A stretch of 64,000 nucleotides of DNA, taken from Oscillospiraceae bacterium. Its GTDB lineage: Bacteria; Bacillota; Clostridia; Oscillospirales; Oscillospiraceae. The translations under genes were made by a program, and so were the position numbers. Under the pieces are notes generated by a model that made no database searches, had not been told where the DNA came from, and saw only the letters and a program-made list of their open reading frames with translations. Shown piece by piece: positions 20,529 to 28,931 of this stretch. The stretch is taken from NCBI GenBank assembly GCA_017415425.1, contig JAFQGT010000006.1, positions 62,001-126,000 of the forward strand. The letters run 5' to 3'. Position 1 is the first letter of the stretch; each line of letters starts with the position of its first letter.

Positions 20529-20975
20529 ATGGAGTTAACCGTTGGAGCCATCTTAGAGGGTAAAGTTAAATCTATCACCAATTTCGGCGCATTTGTCACC
20601 CTGCCGGAAAATGTTACCGGTTTGGTACATATTTCTGAGGTTGCCAACGCCTATGTCAGCGACATCCGGCAGCACTTGACAGAGGGCCAGGATGTGAAGG
20701 TTGTAGTCATCAGCCTGGACGGCGGCAAGGTCAATCTGTCCATCAAGCGGCTGGAGGCAAGACCCCAACGGGAAACAGCGCCCAGAGACGGCGCTTTCCG
20801 CGCTCCTCGCCGGGACAACCCCCAGCAGCGGTCCGCTCCCACACCGCCTCCTGCCCCAAAAACTGCCGATCAGCTGTTTGAGGAAAAGCTCAAGCAGTTT
20901 ATGTCCGAGTCCGACAGTAAGATCTCCGGCATCCGGCAGTATTCGGACCATCGCACCAAGAGCCGCAGAAGATAA
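20529..20975 (+). CDS. yabR: S1-domain RNA-binding protein YabR
   Basis: 148 residues: one S1 domain (about 1-72: GAILEGKVKSITNFGAFVTL, GLVHISEVA, GGKVNLSIKRLE), then a low-complexity Arg/Pro/Gln linker and a short charged C-terminal helix ending KSRRR. This matches YabR/GSP13-type proteins found next to divIC. It likely binds RNA or ribosomes. It begins 25 nt after divIC behind GGAGG. Confidence 0.88.
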   Translation: MELTVGAILEGKVKSITNFGAFVTLPENVTGLVHISEVANAYVSDIRQHLTEGQDVKVVVISLDGGKVNLSIKRLEARPQRETAPRDGAFRAPRRDNPQQRSAPTPPPAPKTADQLFEEKLKQFMSESDSKISGIRQYSDHRTKSRRR

Positions 20976-20991
20976 AACGATTTCACGACTC

Positions 20992-21030
20992 AGGAGCTGC
21001 TGCCAAAGGCAGCTGCTCCTTTTACTTTTT
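20992..21030 (+). terminator. Terminator after yabR
   Basis: A perfect 13-bp stem (AGGAGCTGCTGCC / GGCAGCTGCTCCT, AAA loop) followed by TTTACTTTTT. Confidence 0.92.
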
Positions 21031-21049
21031 GATGAAGGAGGGGATTCCC

Positions 21050-21748
21050 TTGTCCAATGTGGTAATCACCGGCGGAAGCCGGGGCATCGGCGCGGAAGCC
21101 GTCAGGCAGTTTGCCGCCCGGGGCGACCGGGTGTGGTTTCTGTACGAAAAAGAACAGGAAAAAGCTGCCGCGGTGGCGGCCCAGACCGGCGCCACACCCC
21201 TTTGTTGCGATGTGGCGGATGCCAGAGCCGTATCGGCAGCTTTCCAAAAGATCCCAGATGTGGACATACTCATCTGCAACGCGGGTATCGTTCATTACGG
21301 ATTGCTGAGCAGTATGGAGGAAGCCCAGTGGGATCGGGTTTTTGATGTGAATGTGAAAGGTATGTACCTGTGCATTCAGGCGGCGATGCCCCATTTTTTG
21401 CGAAAACAATCCGGCTGCATCCTCACCGTCAGCTCTATGTGGGGGCAGGTGGGCGCCTCCTGTGAGGCGGCCTACTCCGCCACCAAGGGCGCGGTGATCG
21501 CCCTGACCAAGGCCTTAGCCCAGGAGCTGGGCCCTGCGGGGATCCGGGTCAACTGCGTTTCCCCCGGGGTGATCCGGACGGATATGTGCGCCTCCGTATC
21601 CCAGGAGACGATGGAAGCGCTGAAAGAGCAGACCCCCGTTGGCCGCAACGGCACTCCTGCAGATGTGGCAAAGGCGATGCTGTACCTGGCAGATGCGGAT
21701 TTTGTCACCGGACAGGTACTTGCGGTAAACGGCGGCTTTGTGATATAA
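21050..21748 (+). CDS. Short-chain dehydrogenase/reductase (FabG-like)
   Basis: 232 residues of classical SDR fold: VITGGSRGIGAEAVR (cofactor-binding TGxxxGxG), ICNAGIV, catalytic Ser of SSMWGQ, and YSATKGAV with the Tyr-x3-Lys pair; the C-terminus GQVLAVNGGFVI is FabG-like. The start is taken as TTG 21050, because AAGGAGGG (21035-21042) lies 7 nt upstream; the in-frame ATG at 21032 would sit on that site. No other fatty-acid genes are near, so the substrate is open. Confidence 0.88.
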   Translation: MSNVVITGGSRGIGAEAVRQFAARGDRVWFLYEKEQEKAAAVAAQTGATPLCCDVADARAVSAAFQKIPDVDILICNAGIVHYGLLSSMEEAQWDRVFDVNVKGMYLCIQAAMPHFLRKQSGCILTVSSMWGQVGASCEAAYSATKGAVIALTKALAQELGPAGIRVNCVSPGVIRTDMCASVSQETMEALKEQTPVGRNGTPADVAKAMLYLADADFVTGQVLAVNGGFVI

Positions 21749-21780
21749 TATCATTAACTTATACTTTGGAGGATATTTCT

Positions 21781-22221
21781 ATGAAAATTGCACTTGGCTG
21801 TGACCACGGCGCTCTGGCGCTGAAAAACAACCTGATTCCCCATTTGGAAAAGCAGGGTCACGAAGTGAAAGACTTCGGTACTTACACCCTGGACAGCTGC
21901 GACTATCCCGAGTTTGCTGCCGCTGCCGCACAGGCGGTAGCAAACGGCGAATGCGATAAGGGTATCGTGCTGTGCACCACCGGCATCGGCGTGTCGATCA
22001 CCGCCAACAAGATCCCCGGCATCCGCTGCGCCCTGCTGTCGGATGTGATGAGCGCCCGGATGACCCGGGAGCACAACGACACCAACGTGATGGCCATCGG
22101 CGCCGGCGTGGTGGGTCAGATGCTGGCCTTTGAGATCGTGGACACCTGGCTGGGCACGGAGTTCTCCGGCGAGGCCCGGCATCAGCGCAGAATCGACAAG
22201 ATGATGGCTCTGGAGAAGTAA
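21781..22221 (+). CDS. rpiB: Ribose-5-phosphate isomerase B
   Basis: 146 residues with the RpiB/LacAB signatures: MKIALGCDHGALALK, CDKGIVLCTTGIGVSI (catalytic Cys) and the late NVMAIGAGVVG motif. It interconverts ribose-5-phosphate and ribulose-5-phosphate in the pentose-phosphate pathway. GGAGG precedes ATG 21781, 32 nt after the SDR; a TATAAT stands in the gap. Confidence 0.96.
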   Translation: MKIALGCDHGALALKNNLIPHLEKQGHEVKDFGTYTLDSCDYPEFAAAAAQAVANGECDKGIVLCTTGIGVSITANKIPGIRCALLSDVMSARMTREHNDTNVMAIGAGVVGQMLAFEIVDTWLGTEFSGEARHQRRIDKMMALEK

Positions 22222-22227
22222 GTTTAT

Positions 22228-22259
22228 AAAAAAGAGGGATGCATCGCATCCCTCTTTTT
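22228..22259 (+). terminator. Bidirectional terminator between rpiB and a membrane protein
   Basis: AAAAAGAGGGATG / CATCCCTCTTTTT with a CATCG loop; usable from both convergent genes. Confidence 0.9.
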
Positions 22260-22265
22260 GCTTGA

Positions 22266-23231
22266 TTATACGCTGTAGCCTTGCAGTTCCCGGCAGGCGA
22301 TGGCATAGCTGGTGATCACCTTGGGCCGCGCCCAGGTGAACAGAGCCAGCTGCCCGGCGATTCCCAGCACATAGAAAAGGAAGAAGCCTACCATATCACT
22401 CCAGGGCTGGGCAATGCCGCACAAGGACAGTATCACATCTCCGTAGCACAGCGCGATGGTGAGAATCTGCAAAACATAGAACCACCAAAACTGCAGATCC
22501 AGCTTCAGCAGGGCGATCCAGTTTCTCCGAGTCATCCGAAAGCTCTCTGCGATGGAAGCCCGGGCGCCCATCCGCTCCTGCTGCATCTGCAGATAGGGAG
22601 CAAACCGCATCCGGTACAGCAAGGGAATGGCAACCACCGCCAGTAAAACTCCGCCAATGATCAAAAGAGGCCGTACCGCAGCCAGCAGCTGCTGCATCAT
22701 CTCGGGAGAAAGGGAATCGATCGCTACGATGGGATCGGTGTCCGTTCCCAAAATAGTCGTTAATTGCAGCATAGCGGTATTTGCCCAGGGGGTCATCATA
22801 TAGATTGTGGAGGAGAATTGAATCACCACGACAGATGCCAAAATCAGGATGAAGCCCTGCAAAATCCGCATCCGCAGCACCGGTCCAAACCGGCGGAAGC
22901 CAAGCAGCAGCACGGAATTTTCGGCCGGCTGCCGGGTGGCCCATAAAAAGGCGGCGGCAAAGATGCCCGTCTCCCAGAAGGGAAGAGCCAAATTTCCCAA
23001 TGTTTCCAGTACAGACTGGGCGGTGGCCAAAATCGACCGAAGCCCCAAACCGGACAAGCCGCCGGTGGTATCGATCTGCCGATCCAGAAACAGATTCAGC
23101 ACTGCAATGGCAAGGGATACGCCCAATGCCACACCGGTGTGCAGCAGCATCAGTTTTTTGGGATCAAGCGGCGCTTCTTTCAGCGCCGCTTCTGCCCGGG
23201 CGGGCAGAGATTTTCCATTCCATTTACCCAT
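22266..23231 (-). CDS. Multi-pass membrane protein of unknown function
   Basis: 321 residues with about six hydrophobic segments (around 32-50, 85-105, 130-150, 195-215, 255-275, 290-310). The region FRMTRRNWIALLKLDLQFWWFYVL resembles the DUF975-type membrane proteins, but the match is weak. Nothing nearby gives a role; it is flanked by rpiB (convergent) and a radical SAM gene (divergent). Confidence 0.6.
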   Translation of the reverse strand: MGKWNGKSLPARAEAALKEAPLDPKKLMLLHTGVALGVSLAIAVLNLFLDRQIDTTGGLSGLGLRSILATAQSVLETLGNLALPFWETGIFAAAFLWATRQPAENSVLLLGFRRFGPVLRMRILQGFILILASVVVIQFSSTIYMMTPWANTAMLQLTTILGTDTDPIVAIDSLSPEMMQQLLAAVRPLLIIGGVLLAVVAIPLLYRMRFAPYLQMQQERMGARASIAESFRMTRRNWIALLKLDLQFWWFYVLQILTIALCYGDVILSLCGIAQPWSDMVGFFLFYVLGIAGQLALFTWARPKVITSYAIACRELQGYSV

Positions 23232-23372
23232 AGGAGCACCTCCTGATCTTCTTAGTTATAGTTATACGACACAGCGCTTAGAATAGCAAATGAATTTTTT
23301 GTAACAGTGGCATTTTTGGCAACGTTGTGATAAAATAGGAAAAAATTCTATGGACGGAGGGGAGAGGATACT

Positions 23373-24230
23373 GTGGATTATGTAAACTGCACGTTGTGTC
23401 CCCGGGCCTGCGGTGCAGACCGTACCGCCGGGGAGCGGGGATTCTGCGGCTGCCCGGATACGGCTCTGGTGGCCAAGACAATGCTCCACCGGTGGGAAGA
23501 GCCGGCGCTCTCCGGCAGCGGTGGCAGCGGCGCCGTATTTTTCGGTGGCTGCACCTTAGGTTGTGTTTACTGCCAGAACCGGGCCATCTCCGCTGCCCCT
23601 ACCGGCACATCTATGGATTCTGCCGCCCTGCGGCGATTGTTTGAGGATCTCATTGCCCGGGGTGCGGAGAATATCGATCTGGTTACCCCTACCCAGTACC
23701 TGCCCACCATTCTGCCGGCCTTGACACCCAAGCTTTCCGTGCCGGTGGTGTATAACTGCGGCGGCTATGAGTCGGTGCAGACGGTGGCGGCGCTGGAGGG
23801 TCTGGTGGATATTTATCTGCCGGATATGAAGTATGCCGACGATGCTCTGGCGGCCAGCTTATCCGGGGTGACGGATTACTTTGCCACCGCTGGAGCTGCC
23901 ATCCGGGCAATGGCAGAGCAGGTAGGGCCTCCTCAGTGGCAGGGGGATCAGCTCACCCGGGGCGTGATCATCCGCCACTTGATCCTGCCGGGGCATATTG
24001 AAAACTCTTTGAAGGTACTGGATTGGATCAGCGACACCTTTGCTCCCGGGCAGGTGCTGGTGAGTCTGATGCGGCAGTACACTCCGATGCCGGGTCTAGC
24101 CGCGCCCTTTGACCGGCCGGTGACACAGGAAGAATATGATGGCGTCCTAAGCTGGATGTATCTGAACGGGCTGGATGGCTTTACCCAGGAAGATTCCTCC
24201 GCGGATACCGCTTTCATCCCGGATTTTTGA
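23373..24230 (+). CDS. PflA-like radical SAM protein
   Basis: 285 residues. Two cysteine pairs at the N-terminus (CTLCPRACGADR, RGFCGC) precede the radical SAM motif GGCTLGCVYCQNRAIS (CxxxCxxC). This layout matches the uncharacterised PflA-like group (YgiQ/DUF-type activases), which make a 5'-deoxyadenosyl radical; the target protein or small molecule is unknown. GTG start at 23373 with GGAGGGGAGAGG upstream. It ends in a terminator that is duplicated 674 nt downstream. Confidence 0.82.
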   Translation: MDYVNCTLCPRACGADRTAGERGFCGCPDTALVAKTMLHRWEEPALSGSGGSGAVFFGGCTLGCVYCQNRAISAAPTGTSMDSAALRRLFEDLIARGAENIDLVTPTQYLPTILPALTPKLSVPVVYNCGGYESVQTVAALEGLVDIYLPDMKYADDALAASLSGVTDYFATAGAAIRAMAEQVGPPQWQGDQLTRGVIIRHLILPGHIENSLKVLDWISDTFAPGQVLVSLMRQYTPMPGLAAPFDRPVTQEEYDGVLSWMYLNGLDGFTQEDSSADTAFIPDF

Positions 24231-24236
24231 GAAAAT

Positions 24237-24270
24237 AAAACCCTGTTGCAATTTTTGCAACAGGGTTTTT
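24237..24270 (+). terminator. Terminator after the radical SAM gene (copy 1 of a duplicated hairpin)
   Basis: AAAACCCTGTTGCAA / TTGCAACAGGGTTTTT; 33 of 34 bases are the same in 24911-24944. Confidence 0.92.
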
Positions 24271-24481
24271 AGAATGCGTTTTCATCCGGGAAATGTTCCA
24301 TAATCTCCTCAACGGTACAGTTAAGAATATTGCACAGCCGGTCGATGGTGTTGATCTCTACATTTTGATTCTTCCGCAGGCGGTTCAGCAGGGAGCGGTT
24401 TACATTGTGGCGGGTGTACAGATCATATTGGGACACGCCGCGTTTTTTCATTGTTTCCCATAGACGGTCATATTTTATCAC
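24269..24481 (-). CDS. Small XRE-type (Cro/CI) DNA-binding protein
   Basis: 70 residues: a single five-helix HTH (YDRLWETMKKRGVSQYDLY, then SLLNRLRKNQNVEINTIDRLCNIL) and the typical tail CTVEEIMEHF. GTG start with GAGG upstream. The gene is divergent from the 97-residue protein at 24580; a perfect inverted repeat overlapping that gene's promoter is a likely operator. Probably a local repressor. Part of a small module between two copies of the same terminator. Confidence 0.88.
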   Translation of the reverse strand: MIKYDRLWETMKKRGVSQYDLYTRHNVNRSLLNRLRKNQNVEINTIDRLCNILNCTVEEIMEHFPDENAF

Positions 24482-24499
24482 ACCGCATTCCTCTTTTTT

Positions 24500-24533
24500 C
24501 TTGATTTTCTTTTATTATTGCCGTAAAATCAAG
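24500..24533 (+). promoter_or_regulatory. Promoter with a 9-bp inverted-repeat operator
   Basis: TTGATT (24501-24506), 17 nt, TAAAAT (24524-24529) drives the plus-strand gene at 24580. The perfect inverted repeat CTTGATTTT (24500-24508) and AAAATCAAG (24525-24533) covers both promoter boxes, a good site for the adjacent HTH protein. Confidence 0.65.
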
Positions 24534-24579
24534 ATAGGAATAGTGTGCATATAAAGACACTATAAAAGGAGGGCGTGTT

Positions 24580-24873
24580 TTGCAGGATCCGAAAATAGAG
24601 TGGGTTTACGCCTCAATGGCCAGCCACATACAGGAGAAGTACCGGTTTCCGGGGGTAGAGGATGCTTTTGCAGAGGGTTCTTATTGTATGGAATGCTATG
24701 GCAGAATGCGGGATGCTTATGATCGGCTCTGTGACCGATTAAATCAAGTGGATGAAGATCCGGATGTGGAAATTATTTTGCAGGCGATGGGGGGAATCGA
24801 ACGGGAATTGTGTTTTCGGATGTACCGATATGGGGCGCTGTTTGGCCTTTCACGGAATGCTGCGGGCGATTGA
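24580..24873 (+). CDS. Hypothetical 97-residue protein beside an HTH regulator
   Basis: Start TTG 24580, with AAAGGAGGG 6 nt upstream. Soluble, mixed-charge, helical; the end ERELCFRMYRYGALFGLS vaguely resembles small DUF6809-like proteins of Clostridia, but I cannot confirm it. It is divergent from the XRE protein and probably controlled by it. The terminator at 24911 follows. Confidence 0.6.
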   Translation: MQDPKIEWVYASMASHIQEKYRFPGVEDAFAEGSYCMECYGRMRDAYDRLCDRLNQVDEDPDVEIILQAMGGIERELCFRMYRYGALFGLSRNAAGD

Positions 24874-24910
24874 TAATCGCCTCTATGTTTTTGCAGGGCG
24901 TGGGAAAAAG

Positions 24911-24944
24911 AAAACCCTGTTGCAACTTTTGCAACAGGGTTTTT
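24911..24944 (+). terminator. Bidirectional terminator before metG (copy 2 of the duplicated hairpin)
   Basis: Same hairpin as 24237-24270 with one base different in the loop; it serves the 97-residue gene on plus and metG on minus. Confidence 0.92.
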
Positions 24945-24951
24945 GTTTGTT

Positions 24952-26913
24952 TTAGCACAGTTTGGCGCCGGCAGGGATGGCATCGTCCACCATCAAAAGG
25001 TTCAGCTTCTCCTCGCCCTTTTCCGTATGGACGGCGGAGATCAGCATACCGCAGGACTCCCGACCCATCATCTTCCGGGGAGGCAGGTTGGTGATGGCAA
25101 CCAGAGTCTTACCGATCAGCTCCTCAGGCTTGTAGAACTTGGCGATACCGGAGAGGATCTGCCGGTCAGTGCCGGTGCCGTCGTCCAGAGTGAATTGCAG
25201 CAGCTTGTCACTCTTTTTCACCGGCTGGCAATCTTTGACCTTTACTGCCCGGAAATCGGACTTGCAAAAGGTGTCGAAATCCACGGTCTCGGTAGCGTAG
25301 GGCTCGATCTCCACCGGGGGCAGGGCGGCTTTGGCCTTTTCTGCGTGGTAGGCATCGATCTCAGCCAGCTTGGCTGCCATATCCAACCGTGCGAACAGGA
25401 TCTCACCTGCGCCCAGCTGCTTGCCGGACTCAAAGACACCGAAGGTGGTCAAACTCTCCAGACCGCCGTTTTCGGTGCAAAGCTGCTCCAGGATGCGGCG
25501 GGAGGTATCCGGCAGATAGGGCTCTAGGGCGATGCCGGCAAAGCGTATGCTTTCCAGCAGGTTATACAGAACCGTACCCAGCCGTGCCTTCTGGCTTTCG
25601 TCCTTGGCCAGCGCCCAGGGTGCGGTCTCGTCAATATACTTGTTGGCGCGGCGCAGCAGAGCAAAGATCTCGTCGATGGCGTCTGCAACCTTCAGCTCGT
25701 TCATCTTGGTCTGCACCTTGCCGGGCATCGCCAGCGCGACAGCCTTCAGCTCTTCGTCCAGTGCTTCCGGTGCGGTGGGGGCGGGTACAATGCCGCCGAA
25801 ATACTTGCCCACCATAGCGATGGTGCGGTTGACCAGATTGCCCAGAATGTTGGCAAGCTCTGCGTTGATCCGTTCGATGATCAGCTCGTAGGTCATCACG
25901 CCGTCAGCGGCGAAGGGCATCTCGTGAAGCACGAAGTAGCGAATTGCGTCCACGCCGAACAGATTTACCAGATCGTCGGCATAGATCACGTTGCCCAGAG
26001 ATTTGGACATCTTATCGCCCTTTACCAGCAGCCAGGGGTGACCGAATACCTGCTTGGGCAGCTCTTCGCCCATACTCATCAGGAAGATGGGCCAGTAGAT
26101 GGTGTGGAACCGGACGATGTCCTTGCCAATCAGGTGCAGGTCGGCGGGCCAAAACTTCTTGTAGTGCTCGGAGTGGTTGCCATCGGGATCATAGCCACAG
26201 AAGGTGATGTAGTTGCTCAACGCGTCCAGCCACACATAGGTCACGTGGCCCGGGTCGATGGTTACAGGAACGCCCCAGGTGAAGGAGGTGCGGGAAACGC
26301 ACAGATCCTGCAGACCGGGCTTTAAGAAGTTGTTGATCATCTCGTTTTTCCGGCTCTCCGGCTGGATAAACTGGGGATGTTCCTCAATATACTGCATCAG
26401 TTGGTCGGCGTACTTGCTCATCTTAAAGAAGTAGGCCTCTTCCTCGGCATCCACACATTCCCGGCCGCAGTCGGGGCATTTGCCATCCACCAGCTGGCTT
26501 TCCGTCCAGAAGGACTCGCAGGGAGTGCAGTACTTGCCTACATACTTGCCCTTATAGATGTCGCCCTTTTCGTACATCTTTTTGAAGATCTTCTGCACCT
26601 TTTCCTTATGCTCTGGGTCGGTGGTCCGGACAAACCGGTCATAGGTGGTGTTCATCAGATCCCAGATGCTTTTGATCTGACCGGCCACATTGTCCACATA
26701 CTCCTGGGGGGTGATGCCGGCGGCTTCGGCTTTTTGCTGGATCTTCTGACCGTGCTCGTCGGTGCCGGTCTGGAAATACACCTCAAAGCCGGCTTGCCGC
26801 TTATAGCGGGCGATGGCATCGGCCAACACGATCTCATAGGTGTTGCCGATGTGGGGCTTTGCGGATGTATAGGCAATGGCCGTGGAAATATAATAGGGTT
26901 TCTTTTCACACAT
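24952..26913 (-). CDS. metG: Methionyl-tRNA synthetase with C-terminal tRNA-binding domain
   Basis: 653 residues: HIGH-type motif in AKPHIGNTYE, zinc cysteines (CTPCESFW and CPDCGREC), KMSKS motif in KGDKMSKSLGNV, anticodon-binding helices, and a fused EMAP-II/Trbp111-like domain at about 545-653 (DFRAVKVKDCQPVKKSDK). It charges tRNA-Met. A long leader with a T-box controls it, which is unusual only in that it reads uncharged tRNA-Met. Confidence 0.98.
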   Translation of the reverse strand: MCEKKPYYISTAIAYTSAKPHIGNTYEIVLADAIARYKRQAGFEVYFQTGTDEHGQKIQQKAEAAGITPQEYVDNVAGQIKSIWDLMNTTYDRFVRTTDPEHKEKVQKIFKKMYEKGDIYKGKYVGKYCTPCESFWTESQLVDGKCPDCGRECVDAEEEAYFFKMSKYADQLMQYIEEHPQFIQPESRKNEMINNFLKPGLQDLCVSRTSFTWGVPVTIDPGHVTYVWLDALSNYITFCGYDPDGNHSEHYKKFWPADLHLIGKDIVRFHTIYWPIFLMSMGEELPKQVFGHPWLLVKGDKMSKSLGNVIYADDLVNLFGVDAIRYFVLHEMPFAADGVMTYELIIERINAELANILGNLVNRTIAMVGKYFGGIVPAPTAPEALDEELKAVALAMPGKVQTKMNELKVADAIDEIFALLRRANKYIDETAPWALAKDESQKARLGTVLYNLLESIRFAGIALEPYLPDTSRRILEQLCTENGGLESLTTFGVFESGKQLGAGEILFARLDMAAKLAEIDAYHAEKAKAALPPVEIEPYATETVDFDTFCKSDFRAVKVKDCQPVKKSDKLLQFTLDDGTGTDRQILSGIAKFYKPEELIGKTLVAITNLPPRKMMGRESCGMLISAVHTEKGEEKLNLLMVDDAIPAGAKLC

Positions 26914-26934
26914 ACGTAATTCCTCCTAAAAAAC

Positions 26935-27172
26935 AGAAAGTCGCCCCCGGAAAGACCAAGGGCGACAGATTTTGACGCGGTACCACCTTGTTTTACAGCT
27001 TGCGCTGCCTCAAGTGCGCGATAACGGGCGCGCCCGGGTGGGCCTACTTTGTCGACACACCGGCTCCGAGACCATATTCGGCAGTTTCCGGCGTACCCCT
27101 TTCCACCAACCGGGGTTCTCTGATCGCTTCCGCTGCGTACTCTTCTCTTCACTGCTTTTGCCATTATAGGGG
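26935..27172 (-). promoter_or_regulatory. T-box riboswitch of metG (Met specifier)
   Basis: The minus strand contains the T-box bulge AACAAGGTGGTACCGCG (26976-26992), followed by a terminator stem GTCGCCCTTGG / CCGGGGGCGAC and T-rich tail (about 26935-26970). In stem I, GCCGAATATGGTC carries an ATG (27073-27075) in the specifier position, and AGAGAAGAGTACGC looks like the AG-bulge segment. Uncharged tRNA-Met pairing would allow read-through into metG. Confidence 0.93.
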
Positions 27173-27174
27173 AC

Positions 27175-27204
27175 ATTATAGCCTGTTTTTCCCGGGTTTG
27201 TCAA
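27175..27204 (-). promoter_or_regulatory. Promoter of the metG T-box transcript
   Basis: Minus strand: TTGACA, 18-nt spacer, TATAAT. The -35 box overlaps the last codons and stop of eutH. Confidence 0.88.
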
Positions 27205-28295
27205 GTATTGGCGGAAATTTCCCCGGTATTTTGGGTCAGCAGCAGTGCCACTGCCACGGCGGCGATTCCGCCAGCCAGCTTTCCCAAAATCATTGCCGGC
27301 AGCAGCTGGGGAGAAAACCCGGCGGTAAAGCCCAAATGGTCGCCGAAAACGAAGGCCGCAGATACCGCAAAGGCGATATTCACTACCTTGCCCCGGTCAT
27401 CCATATCCTCCACCAGCCGGAAGGTGGCAATAGAGTTGGCAAGGCTGGCGATAAGACCCGCTGCGGCGGTATCGTTGATCCCCAGCAGCTTTCCCATTTT
27501 CAGCAGCGGCTTTCCCAGCAGCTTGGTCACCACCTTTACCAGCGGAAAGGCACCTGCCAGCACAATGGCGATGCTGCCTACGGTCTGAAAACCCTCCGAC
27601 AGGGGGGCAAGTCCGGAAATCACCGTAAATCCGGTCAGCTCCTGGAAAATGGCTGTGGCAAGGCCTGCGGTGATCAGGGCAATAATCAACTTACCGAAGA
27701 TGCCAAAACCTTTGATCATAGCCTTTTCGAATTTCCAAAGGCCCAGTGCGATCAGCACGCCGATCAGCACGATGGGAAGTAGGTTGCGCAGTACCATTCC
27801 TATCGGGAAACCTGCAACCAAACCGCCTACCAGCACGCCCACCGGAATGGTGACGATGCCGCAGAGGATGCCCTTGGCAAGAAAGCTCCGATCTTCCTGC
27901 CGCAGGATCCCCATAGCCACAGGGATGGTGAATACGATGGTCGCTCCCAGCATAGAGCCGGTGAGCACACCGCCCAGCAGGGCGGCCTGAGGGTCGGCAG
28001 TCATCTGCTGCGCCAACGCGCCCCCGCCCATATCGCAGGCTAAGATAGTGCCTGCAAACATAGCCGGGTCGGCTCCCAGAAACCGGTACACCGGCACCAC
28101 CACCGGCTTGAGGACGCCTGCCAGCACCGGGGCAAGGCAGATGATGCCCAGCATTGCCATAGCCAGAGAACCCATAGCCAAAATGCCTTCTTCAAAGGAT
28201 TCTCCCAGCCCCAGCCGGTTGCCTAAGATCCGATCCAGAGCACCCAGCAGGGCAAATACCGCCATTACGCCGATGACGATCTCATGGGCTGACAT
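27201..28295 (-). CDS. eutH: Ethanolamine transporter EutH
   Basis: 364 residues with about ten membrane segments; conserved EutH blocks DMGGGALAQQM and FVFGDHLGFTAGFSP. It admits ethanolamine, important when external levels are low. The start at 28295 (AGGAGG upstream) overlaps eutN by 14 nt, last gene of the eut operon. No terminator is seen before the metG promoter begins in its last codons. Confidence 0.93.
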   Translation of the reverse strand: MSAHEIVIGVMAVFALLGALDRILGNRLGLGESFEEGILAMGSLAMAMLGIICLAPVLAGVLKPVVVPVYRFLGADPAMFAGTILACDMGGGALAQQMTADPQAALLGGVLTGSMLGATIVFTIPVAMGILRQEDRSFLAKGILCGIVTIPVGVLVGGLVAGFPIGMVLRNLLPIVLIGVLIALGLWKFEKAMIKGFGIFGKLIIALITAGLATAIFQELTGFTVISGLAPLSEGFQTVGSIAIVLAGAFPLVKVVTKLLGKPLLKMGKLLGINDTAAAGLIASLANSIATFRLVEDMDDRGKVVNIAFAVSAAFVFGDHLGFTAGFSPQLLPAMILGKLAGGIAAVAVALLLTQNTGEISANT

Positions 28296-28530
28296 GGCGG
28301 CCCTCCTGATCCAGAATGGCCACCACTGCCGCGTCGATGGGGGATTCCATACAGAACCGGGCGGCGACGGTGCCGGTGACCAGCAGAACCTTATCCCCTC
28401 GCCCGGCACCCACCTGATCGGCGGCGACGACTGTGCCGTCGGGGGTTTCTACCACCAAAAAGGTCTGCCCCTGCAGACAGTCTGCTTTTCGTGTAGACCA
28501 GACCGAGCCTGTTACTGTTCCGATTTTCAT
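28282..28530 (-). CDS. eutN: Microcompartment vertex protein EutN/CcmL
   Basis: 82 residues of the EutN/CcmL family (MKIGTVTGSVWSTRKA, LLVTGTVAARFCMESPIDAAVVAILD). Such proteins form pentamers that close the corners of the icosahedral shell. It overlaps both neighbours, the hypothetical gene by 4 nt and eutH by 14 nt. Confidence 0.95.
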   Translation of the reverse strand: MKIGTVTGSVWSTRKADCLQGQTFLVVETPDGTVVAADQVGAGRGDKVLLVTGTVAARFCMESPIDAAVVAILDQEGRHVSP

Positions 28531-28931
28531 AACATTTTCTCATCCTTTTCCAAAATCTCCCGGGCCAGAGGTGTCAGCACCGCGCCGGGGGCAGGGGATC
28601 GGCCCTGCTGCCGCAGTTGCTGGGCCTCCTGGGCGGTGATGAGCTTTTTCTGCCCACCATCGGTGAAGACGATGCCCCAGTTCTTCAGTTCCCGCCGGGC
28701 AGAGGCAAGGGAAGCGGCAAGCATCCGGTTGCGGGGGGACTGGGGAAAGCCGGGACTGTAGCAGATCACGGGTTTGCCCTCTGCCAGAGCAGTGAGCACC
28801 GCCTCGTTGGAAAACCGCAACGCCTGTCCCAAGGTCAAAGAGCCGATCACCACACCGTCGTAGGGGGGTTCGCTGCACAGGGTATATCCCAGCGGGCAGG
28901 CAGGCGTCTGCCCGATCAGCAATGCTTTCAT
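28527..28931 (-). CDS. Uncharacterised protein of Firmicute eut operons
   Basis: 134 residues, soluble, with an N-terminal nucleotide- or flavodoxin-like beta start (MKALLIGQTPACPLGYT) and a conserved core (KPVICYSPGFPQ, NRMLAASLASARRELKNWG). A gene of this type sits between pduL and eutN in many clostridial ethanolamine operons; its role is unknown. The C-terminal half (KLITAQEAQQL) recalls a flavoprotein-like tail, but I assign no function. 4-nt overlaps both sides. Confidence 0.75.
   Translation of the reverse strand: MKALLIGQTPACPLGYTLCSEPPYDGVVIGSLTLGQALRFSNEAVLTALAEGKPVICYSPGFPQSPRNRMLAASLASARRELKNWGIVFTDGGQKKLITAQEAQQLRQQGRSPAPGAVLTPLAREILEKDEKML

Noticed and set aside
21032..21049. 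SDR starting at ATG 21032
   Set aside because: It would place the ribosome site AAGGAGGG inside the coding region and leave none upstream; TTG 21050 fits better.
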